Below are positions 9,715-17,732 of a stretch of DNA of 64,000 nt, piece by piece (position 1 is the stretch's first letter; every line of letters begins with the position of its first letter). The stretch covers positions 10,099,118-10,163,117 of the forward strand of contig WNKI01000001.1 of the NCBI GenBank assembly GCA_015350385.1. The letters are read 5' to 3'. The stretch comes from Aculops lycopersici (taxonomy: Eukaryota > Arthropoda > Arachnida > Trombidiformes > Eriophyidae). The notes beneath the pieces are model-generated. The model did no database searches. It was given only the letters and a program-made list of their open reading frames with translations, and had not been told where the DNA came from. The translations under genes were made by a program, and so were the position numbers.

Positions 9715-9849
9715 TCTTGAGATCCAGCCCACTTGTCAATTTTAGTTGCATCTGTTGTTAAAATCTATAATACAAAATATAATCACGCGAACATCGTAGC
9801 TATCTGTCAAAAACACCGGAAGAGATTTAAGTAGTTCGACACATGATTT

Positions 9850-10140
9850 TCGAGCTCGTGCTTGATTGAGGACAGGACCTCTATTTGCTCAAGTTGACTT
9901 TGCATCTCTACTTCATTTTCCTTTATTATCCTTGCTAATGATTCATTTCGTTTCGACAGTTCTTCAAAGTCTGTCTTCAAGCACCTATAGCTTTCAATGA
10001 CACCATCACGTTCCTTCTTCAAGGCCCTAATTTCTCTCTCTTGATCGGCATTGGCAGTTATCATTAAGTCGAGCCGAGTGTTGAGTTCGTAGATCGACTG
10101 CTCATTTACCTCAGCATTCTTGGTTAGTTGCTTTTGAAAA
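9850..10140 (-). pseudogene. Duplicated internal fragment of the GRIP golgin gene
   Basis: These 291 bp match 14330-14620 of the intact golgin gene with no difference I could find. The match begins directly where the NDUFS1 3' flank ends, through the shared bases TCG, and stops at TTTTGAAAA. The open frame reading through it (9807-10175, 122 residues) starts with an unrelated N-terminal stretch of about 12 residues before the coiled-coil segment, and lacks the golgin start and GRIP domain, so it is a chimeric remnant. Perfect identity implies recent origin, gene conversion or an assembly artefact. Confidence 0.8.
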
Positions 10141-10672
10141 TCATCGAATCTTGTCCAATCAACAACAAGAGACATCTTGATTGCAACTCGGCAGGTCTTT
10201 TGTTGGCCCTCTCATCGTGACTCTCAATGTAGAACTTAATGGACAAAGTCATTAAAGTTAGTTGGCTTGCCGTCACCGCCGCGATTCAGATTTAGAGTTT
10301 GCCCCCAACTGACGTAGCCAGTTTGATTGTATTGCTATTTTCTATTCAAATTGATTTAATTTTTGCACATTCAAATGTGCTGCTCATAATTAATTAGATG
10401 AAGTGCCAACATCTGATTGTATCCTCTTATGTCGTTTGGTGCAGTGTATACATATTGTATTTAGTTTGCAAGTTAAAGTAGTGGTAAGTAGTTCTATTTC
10501 AACGTGTTTGTATATATGTATATATATGTGTGTGTGTGTCATAAGTGTGTAATTATTTGAGATCCTTGTGTATCTATTCCATTCCACTGTTTTGTTCTCA
10601 TTGGTCCTCTGTAGATCTTTGCCCGTCACTTGGGCATGGTTATGGTACTTTTTCATCAAAGTAAATAACTAA
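10141..10672. other. Spacer between the golgin fragment and the tetraspanin gene
   Basis: Presumably holds the tetraspanin 3' UTR (minus strand). A TATATATGTGTGTG-type dinucleotide tract lies at about 10508-10540. No supported gene. Confidence 0.4.
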
Positions 10673-12094
10673 TTAGATTACTATGGGCATCCGACTTCGC
10701 GGTCCCTGCTGGTAGAGGGTGGGCGTGTTGTGGGCCGACAAGTTGGCCATCACGGCTGGCGAGGCGGACCCTGGGTTAGCTCGGTAGTGGTAGAGGGAGC
10801 AGAACATCATAGCCGAGAGGATTGTAGTGAGCAGTTGGCTTAGCACACTGGCCGCCGAGAAACCCGTTGCAAGTCCCGCTCGTAAGTCAAACAGTTCCCT
10901 GATTGCCCGACCACAACCAGGTGCATTGAGGAAGTTGCTTCCAATTGTGTAACAGGTGGTTGGTGGGCCAGGTAGGCCAAGTTTTGTGTAGTCCGTGAAG
11001 TCGGCGGCGCCGCAACAGCGCATCTGTTTGTGGTTGCATATTTTGCGTCGTTTGTGACGAGCGAGTTGCGCGATAATTGTCATATTGAGATTGAGGTTAG
11101 CCTACCTTAACCTTAATCACATGTTTGTTTGATTAATGAAGTAGATAAATTACAAACTTACCTTAACCTGGATAAAGTCCATAAACTGAATTGCATCATA
11201 ATTAACCGACGGATCCAAGTTGTTGTTCATCGATGTACGTCGCATTTGTTCGTAGATTTCCTTTGTTAAAAATCTTTCAAGCGGAGGACCGAGACCGTAA
11301 ACGGTGAGCAACACAATTGAGCCAACTGAGGCAAGAGTTAAAAGGATCATTGAGATAAAGTAAAATACCAACAAACCGGCAGACTGTTTGGCGGCTGCAT
11401 TAAAGCCAACCAGTGAGATTAATAGGGTGGCAAAGCCGCCAAATAACATGATCCATCCGGCGATGGTGAAATTTTGCGTCTCAATAAACTTGTGAATCTC
11501 GTAAACCTTTGGATCAATTCTGAACCACAAGCCCATGCCCAAGTTTCCAAGTCCAAAGATGAAGACAAGGAAATTGAAGGCAAAAAAGAGGTTGCAAAAG
11601 GTGGACATGTACTTGATACTTGGAACCAACTCTCTAGTCAATCCGCAGCAACTATACACATAAACTTCTTCCGGTGTTTGTGATTGCTGCTCGTGCTCTT
11701 GGTTGTTGAAGTTCAAATCTAAATCTAAATTCTGGTTAGATTCTTGCTGTTGCCGCTCATACTCCTCTAAAGTTATTGGCGGCGATGGCGGCGAGTCATC
11801 GATGTACTGCAATTGCTGTCTTTGTGGCTGCGATTTACGTTGATTATTAAACAGGTTGTTGCTCTGATATGATTGCTGTAGATTTGATCTTCGGAGTTCA
11901 ATTGTCGACGACGAGTCCTCTTCTTCGTTTTTCGTTGGAGTTTGGCGACTCTGGTTCATTTGCTGCCGTTGATGCTGGAGTTCATTAAAAGACCTACCAC
12001 CACTATTACCAGCTATACCGCCACCGGCGCCGACACAATCGCTGCTCATTTGCCTCACCGGCGAGTACTGTGTCCGGCTTCTCGTCGACTTCAT
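10673..12094 (-). CDS. Tetraspanin with long N-terminal extension (two exons)
   Basis: Exon 1 is 12094-11162 and exon 2 is 11023-10673, with a 138-bp intron (11161-11024), donor GTAAGT and acceptor CAG, both phase 0. The join gives 427 residues. Four membrane segments are visible: about 175-200, 220-245 and 250-280 in exon 1, and the last in exon 2. The large extracellular loop crosses the splice junction and carries the tetraspanin hallmark CCG just after it, plus two further cysteines. Tetraspanins organise membrane microdomains. Odd feature: about 160 residues of Gln/Asn/Ser-rich cytoplasmic sequence precede the first membrane segment, where most tetraspanins have 10-20. It lies between the two halves of the NDUFS1/golgin duplication. 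Subfamily not assigned. Confidence 0.88.
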
Positions 12095-12692
12095 TATTAT
12101 TACCTATTATGAAACTCAATTAACCATCGTCGTCGTCGTCACCGTCGTCGTCGACGACTCTGCGTTAGCCACGAGTTGAGCCGAAACTAAAATCAGCTAA
12201 TTAAATTGTTGTACAGTAAGACTACGAAGCGATGCAGGCGGCGACATCGATGGATGCACATCCGCCGCCAACTAAGTGACCATCGATTTTTTTGCTCTCT
12301 CTTTCTCGTTCCCTTTCTCTTTGGCTTGCAAGCTAAAGCTAACCTAACTCAAAAGCAAACTAGAATCCAGACAGACGAAATGGTGAATCTGGGCCAACAA
12401 TGAGTGCACCATTCACTATACTATTAAATTCTGTCCACTCATCAAAGAGCGGCAACAGTGGCGACAAAATTTTGAAATTTCTGTCAACCACCTGACAGTC
12501 GTATCCTCCCGATAAGAGTATTCGGCTTAAGAGGAAGAGAGCTCTTTTAGCTTGCCGAGTTTTCCTTGTTCTCTCTCTACCTTTTGCTCTGGCCAGCTCC
12601 AGCTGACAGTTGGCTGGCGGGGGACAGAATAGGCAGCCTGTTGGAGGCCCTGTTGCGCGACAACAACCAACGCCACCTCCAACCGCAAAGTT
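12095..12692. other. Upstream region of the tetraspanin gene
   Basis: Contains a GTC/GTCGTC trinucleotide tract at about 12127-12160 and no recognisable ORF. The frame that enters the NDUFS1 fragment from about 12610 has no ATG. Probably 5' UTR and promoter of the minus-strand tetraspanin. Confidence 0.4.
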
Positions 12693-13235
12693 TATCGCTG
12701 GCCTAGAATTAAATGAGATTGATTACTTACTGATTGTTGGTTCAAATCCTAGATTTGAGGTCCCATTAATGAATGCCCGAATCAGAAAGGCTTGGAGAAA
12801 TCATGCGCTAAACGATATTGGAGTCATGGATATGGATCTTTCGTACGGATATGAACACCTCGGTGAGACTGTTGAGACTGTTCAAAGTATTCTAGATGGA
12901 AAACACCAAGTTTGCAAGGTGTTGAAGAACCCAGCAATCATTTTGGGTCAAAAACTAGGTTCAGGTCCAAGTTGAACTTGGGAGTCAAGTTACAACCTAA
13001 ACTCAGTGACATGGTAGACTATTATCAAACGGACGCAATATCTAGAAACTCCAAGATCATGGAGAATTGTGTCAACGCTGTCAAGAATGGTATTTAATCT
13101 TGAGATCCAGCCCACTTGTCAATTTTAGTTGCATCTGTTGTTAAAATCTATAATATAAAATATAATCATGCGAACATCGTAGCTATCTGTCAAAAACACC
13201 GGAAGAGATTCAAGTAGTTCGACACATGATTTTCG
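12693..13235 (+). pseudogene. NDUFS1 3'-end pseudogene fragment
   Basis: 12693-12969 matches NDUFS1 at 8733-9027, and 12970-13235 matches 9587-9852, including the stop and 3' flank. Two separate 9-base in-frame deletions and scattered substitutions distinguish the first part. The junction removes the equivalent of 9028-9586 (559 bases), which shifts the frame and gives an immediate TGA. No ATG or presequence is present. Similarity ends at ATTTTCG, exactly where the golgin fragment joins in the other copy. Non-functional relic of a segmental duplication. Confidence 0.9.
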
Positions 13236-13320
13236 TCATCATAGTCGCCTCTTCGAGTCAGCTGATTTCAACAAGTTGGCGCGTTTAATCAAGGATCTAC
13301 CTTTAGCAAGCGGATGTTTG

Positions 13321-15648
13321 TCAATTGACTGGCTTGGAAATTGATTGAATTGCCTCCTGAACCCTGCAAATTTGATCTATTTGTTCAGGATCGAATCCTA
13401 ACACAGCTGATATAACCCTCGCCAGGACTAGGGGTTCTTTGCCTAGCATGAACTGGTAGATGATATTCTTGAGATACTCAAACTGAGTTGAATCTGGAAT
13501 GAGTTTGTTTTCGGGGTCCTTCTCGATTTGGGCAGTTAAATTTTTCTGGATCTCCTTCAATCTTTGGTTATCCTCTTGATACTGATTCAAAACCCTTTGC
13601 AAAGCCTTGATTTGATAAGTATGGTCGCTAGATTCGTTTTCGCTCTTTTCAGCTAGCTTGGCGTTCACCTCTGCCAGCTCTGCCTCGAGGCTTGCAATTC
13701 TATCATCATATGACTTTTGGTCATGTATCAAGGCTTGATTTTCCGTCTTCAGACGCTCGGCCTCATCCATACTACATTGAGTCTCCAAAGTCTTCTCGTG
13801 ATTGAGTTTATTAAGCTCTTCTTTTAACCTTCTCAGCTCTTCGTTCATCATCGTGTTGTCCAGTAAAACGGCTTGTAACCTTTGAGTTGTGGTCATAAAA
13901 GCATTTGATCGGTCTAGAGCTAGCGAGGATAGCTTGTCGGATAGTGTCAGTAGGTCGGGTAGGCTAGCCGACTCCTCGCTACTGTAAGAGCTAGATTGCT
14001 CAGCTTCGTAAGTCTTATCACTACCGGGGGACGAGTTCGGTGTTTCGAGGTTCTTCATTGCAGCAAGTAATCTAACGACAAGTTGGCCATCAAGCTCCCT
14101 GCGTCTCTGATTGTGGTTCTTACTAGTTGCGGCTAGCGAGTCCTTCTCTCTCTTGAGATCCTCAGCTAGACGGTTCGAGTCCGCGAGTTGGGCCTCCAGT
14201 TTTGTCAAGCTCTCCTTCAGTTTGTTGCATGCGTTTCTTGTCGCATTGAGATCCGAGTTTCGCTCGTCCAGTTCCGTCTTGACTTGATTGAAGTTTGCAT
14301 TGAGGGTTGCGTTTTCCTTCCTGAGGTTCTCGAGCTCGTGCTTGATTGAGGACAGGACCTCTATTTGCTCAAGTTGACTTTGCATCTCTACTTCATTTTC
14401 CTTTATTATCCTTGCTAATGATTCATTTCGTTTCGACAGTTCTTCAAAGTCTGTCTTCAAGCACCTATAGCTTTCAATGACACCATCACGTTCCTTCTTC
14501 AAGGCCCTAATTTCTCTCTCTTGATCGGCATTGGCAGTTATCATTAAGTCGAGCCGAGTGTTGAGTTCGTAGATCGACTGCTCATTTACCTCAGCATTCT
14601 TGGTTAGTTGCTTTTGAAAACGATCACATTGCTGACATTCGTTCTTATCTTTTGATTCTAGTTCCCTAATTTTATCAAGCAGCTCAGACTTACTAGCCTC
14701 TATCTGATCCAATTTTCCTTGCAATAATTTGAGTTCTTCACTTAGCGACTGATTCTTGGCTTCCAGTTCATTGTACTTGGAGCTAGCAGATGCTTGCAAC
14801 GACTCTACCTCTGATTCTGCATCTGCAAGACGCTTCAAAGTTGATTCATGTTCGCCTTTTACCTGTTCGAGTATTTTGAGGTGCTCAGTCAATTTTTGAT
14901 TTGTCGTGTCTAAATCAGCCACTAAACTCTTATTTTGAGCCTGTAGTTGTTGCTGTAGTTCGACATCTTTCATGACCTGCTCGTCTCTCTTGAGAAGATC
15001 CTGCTTCAAGGCTTCTATAGATTTTTCTAGATCAACCTTGACTCGCTCCATCTGGAGTTCGTGCTCTTTTTGTAATTGCTTAATGGCAGCATTCTTCGAC
15101 AGAAGCATATCCTTGGTGAGGTTCTCGCGTTCTTTTTGATGAGCAGCGCTCGTACTAACTAGTCGGCTCTCCAAATCTTGGATTGCCGACTTGAGTTGCC
15201 TTGATTTGTTGTGGCTATCATTCAGTCTTGATTGCAAGTCATTTATTTCTGACTTCAACTTTTCCATTTCGGCATTCTTGTTCTCAATCTCTTGATGTAG
15301 AACGCGCTTATTCTCGGCTATTGATACTGTCCATGTTTCATGAGCCTCACGAAGGTCTGCAAGCTCGTGTTTGAGCTCCTCATTGAATTCCTTGAATTTT
15401 TCCACCTCACCCAGTGAGTCCTTTAGGGTTTGAATTTGAGAATTTTTTAGTTTCAGCGATTCTTTGCATTTTGCCAACAGTCTTTCTAGATCCCTAATCT
15501 TGGTGCTTGATTTGATTGCTGGCTGTGGGCTACTGATACCACTTTTGTCGCCCGAATTGGTCGGGTTGACCGTCTGCTTTGAGGTTTGCTCCTCGATTGC
15601 GGTAGAGCCTCCGTCTAGTGTCATTGTTGGGCTTTGTGACCTGCTCAT
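13321..15648 (-). CDS. GRIP-domain golgin (GCC88/GCC185-like), trans-Golgi tether
   Basis: A 775-residue coiled-coil protein; the frame extends 15 codons further upstream but only from a GTG, so the ATG giving MSRSQSPTMTL is chosen. From about residue 45 to 700 it is heptad-rich coiled coil (E, K, L, Q), broken by a Ser-rich hinge at about 535-570. The C terminus, about 720-768, is a GRIP domain: EYLKNIIYQFMLGKE followed by an ARVISAVLGFDPEQ helix. GRIP domains bind Arl1 or related GTPases and place golgins on the trans-Golgi network, where they capture vesicles. EYLKNIIY resembles GCC1 (GCC88), but coiled coils give weak orthology. Convergent with NDUFS1 before the duplication; an internal piece is copied at 9850-10140. 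Confidence 0.9.
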   Translation of the reverse strand: MSRSQSPTMTLDGGSTAIEEQTSKQTVNPTNSGDKSGISSPQPAIKSSTKIRDLERLLAKCKESLKLKNSQIQTLKDSLGEVEKFKEFNEELKHELADLREAHETWTVSIAENKRVLHQEIENKNAEMEKLKSEINDLQSRLNDSHNKSRQLKSAIQDLESRLVSTSAAHQKERENLTKDMLLSKNAAIKQLQKEHELQMERVKVDLEKSIEALKQDLLKRDEQVMKDVELQQQLQAQNKSLVADLDTTNQKLTEHLKILEQVKGEHESTLKRLADAESEVESLQASASSKYNELEAKNQSLSEELKLLQGKLDQIEASKSELLDKIRELESKDKNECQQCDRFQKQLTKNAEVNEQSIYELNTRLDLMITANADQEREIRALKKERDGVIESYRCLKTDFEELSKRNESLARIIKENEVEMQSQLEQIEVLSSIKHELENLRKENATLNANFNQVKTELDERNSDLNATRNACNKLKESLTKLEAQLADSNRLAEDLKREKDSLAATSKNHNQRRRELDGQLVVRLLAAMKNLETPNSSPGSDKTYEAEQSSSYSSEESASLPDLLTLSDKLSSLALDRSNAFMTTTQRLQAVLLDNTMMNEELRRLKEELNKLNHEKTLETQCSMDEAERLKTENQALIHDQKSYDDRIASLEAELAEVNAKLAEKSENESSDHTYQIKALQRVLNQYQEDNQRLKEIQKNLTAQIEKDPENKLIPDSTQFEYLKNIIYQFMLGKEPLVLARVISAVLGFDPEQIDQICRVQEAIQSISKPVN

Positions 15649-16196
15649 GATAATATACAGTGAAATGACATTATAATAATGAATGGAGGTCACACAATCA
15701 GAGCTCGAGGTGGAGCATGGTTAGAGAAATCAATGAATGTGTGTAAATAAACACAAATAATAATGATAAAGAGATTAGATGTGCTTGAAAATGACAGATT
15801 AAACTTGACGCACATGTACTACACGCTGTTGGTTGCAATAAATGATGACTTTGATAACATCCTTTTTAAATATCACTGATGCCCACTACAAGAGATTTGC
15901 ATTTTGACGCACCTGGCCGAGCTGATGTCAGGAGTTTTGTTTACATCGCTCGGCACACAGCACAAGGTGCGCATCGACTGCATAAGTTCTACAGAGGAAT
16001 CCGTTATAAACAGAAGAGGATCTTGATCTGGTAGATGCAGATTCTAGTAATATTTGAATTACTTTGTAGTCCCAACACTTCATTCGACTATATTAGGTTC
16101 ATGCATGACTAAAATTTTGGATCTCTATTAAGCTACAAAGCAACTTCACTTTATTTTAAGGGTTACGAAAACGGACCAACAGTGCGATATTCAATC
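15649..16196. other. Bidirectional upstream region of golgin and gamma-SNAP
   Basis: 548 bp between divergent start codons; no recognisable ORF or TATA box. Presumed promoters and 5' UTRs. Confidence 0.4.
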
Positions 16197-17105
16197 ATGG
16201 CCAGTTTGTCATCTAAAGTCAACGAGGCCAACAAACTCTTGGAAAATGGTCACAAATTCATGAAAACCAGTCTACTCAAGTGGGCACCTGACCACGACAA
16301 TGCTGCCAACCAGTATCAGCAAGCAGCAATGGCTTTCAAAGGCGCAGGTGTCCATCAGAAGGCTATCGAGGCTTTCGAGTTAGCAATCAAATGTTACATG
16401 ACTAGTCAGAGTTCAGCGTTTCAGGCGGCCAAGTGCATGGAACAGGCAGCCCTCTCGTCTAAGGAAATAGGCGATATTCAGAATACTTCCAAGTTTTACA
16501 TGAGAGCCATTGATGTTTATCGTTCACTTGGTCAAGTAGACACAGCTGTATCAACAATGGAACGGGCTGCTAAGGCGCTCACAGAGAAGATGCCCACTAT
16601 GGCTGCCGATATTTACATCCAAGCATCCGAGGCTTGCGTCTTGGAGGACCGCTACAGACAGGCGGCCGAATATTGCAATAAGGCGGCAACTCTGTACTTA
16701 AAAGCAAAGGAGTACCAGAGGGCGGCAAATATTGCACGCGAAGAGATCAACTGCTACAATCAAGCTGGTGATACGCGAACTCGCAACAGAACAGGTGTCG
16801 GTTTGATACTTATTCATCTGGCCAATAAGAATCCAACTGGGGCACAGGAAGTATTGCGTACCTGTCAAATGGACGATGATGTCTATTACATGGCGCAGGA
16901 TTTGGTTACTGGATTCGACAAACATGACTCTAAGCTAGTTAGTGGCGCTCTGAACAATTCATTCTTCAAGAATCTCGACACCGAATTTGCAAAGTTGGCT
17001 AGAGAACTCCTGAATACTTATGGTAAACCACCGCCATCATCGACGGGTGCCGCAACGACTGAGGAGGAAGCCAAAGCGGCAGAAGCACCTGATGATCTGT
17101 TATAA
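16197..17105 (+). CDS. NAPG: Gamma-soluble NSF attachment protein (gamma-SNAP)
   Basis: 302 residues from the ATG at 16197; the open frame begins five codons earlier with GTG only. SNAPs bind assembled SNARE bundles and recruit the NSF ATPase for disassembly after membrane fusion. The protein is a helical TPR-like solenoid. The KTSLLKWAPDHDNAANQY region near the N terminus and the SFFKNLDTEFAKLAREL block near the C terminus match gamma-SNAP rather than alpha/beta-SNAP. The acidic tail (EEEAKAAEAPDDLL) is also typical. Length agrees with the family (about 310). Single exon. It shares the window with syntaxin-1, a potential substrate, but is not linked to it. Confidence 0.95.
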   Translation: MASLSSKVNEANKLLENGHKFMKTSLLKWAPDHDNAANQYQQAAMAFKGAGVHQKAIEAFELAIKCYMTSQSSAFQAAKCMEQAALSSKEIGDIQNTSKFYMRAIDVYRSLGQVDTAVSTMERAAKALTEKMPTMAADIYIQASEACVLEDRYRQAAEYCNKAATLYLKAKEYQRAANIAREEINCYNQAGDTRTRNRTGVGLILIHLANKNPTGAQEVLRTCQMDDDVYYMAQDLVTGFDKHDSKLVSGALNNSFFKNLDTEFAKLARELLNTYGKPPPSSTGAATTEEEAKAAEAPDDLL

Positions 17106-17732
17106 ATCATCATTCTGTTTACCTTCACTACCATTACCTGATTCATACAATTCCCAATCTAGATTAAATTTGTTTTGTTAAGTTCTTCCCATTTCACATT
17201 GTCATTGTGTTGATCAACGCAAGAAAGTGTGTAATTCACCAGCGTCGTCTTGTGTATTTTTCCATTTTATGTTTTCTGTACGCACCGTGTGTCAGCATGT
17301 GCGTCTGTGTAGCTGTGTTTTCGCTTCAATGTTTCCTGTTGGTTCGTCTGTTTGTGCGTTCGTCATGTCGTCCAACTCTCAGCTGCGTCGTTCCCTCGCT
17401 ATCGCTCTCTCTCTCTCTCTCTCTCTCTCTTTCCTAGTTTCTTTGCAACTCTCGATCGAATGCGTCGAACGAAACAAACTTGGAAAATGGAAAATCAAAA
17501 TCAGCACCCAATTCGTTATAATCATCTCTACTATTCGCATTGTTATGTTTTATCATAAATCTATCACTATTATATATTTTTCAATTAACTCTCTTGCATC
17601 GACTATAATGCGGCCACCGGCCATCTAAATCCCTCTAATGTGAATGTACTCGATCATCGGAAAATATTTAAATTTCGCTAGTGCTAGCACCACTAAACAC
17701 ACTCCCCCAAACCGAAACCAGCAACTTGGACT
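17106..17732. other. Spacer between gamma-SNAP and INTS6 with (TC)n tract
   Basis: Holds the gamma-SNAP 3' UTR (ATTAAA at 17163-17168 is a candidate poly(A) signal), a (TC)n microsatellite at about 17405-17431 and the INTS6 5' region. No supported ORF. Confidence 0.45.
17405..17431. repeat. (TC)n microsatellite
   Basis: About 13 uninterrupted CT dinucleotides in the noncoding spacer upstream of INTS6. Confidence 0.85.

Noticed and set aside
12610..12975. ORF of 121 codons continuing into the NDUFS1 fragment
   Set aside because: No ATG start; the NDUFS1 part is a frame-broken duplicate.
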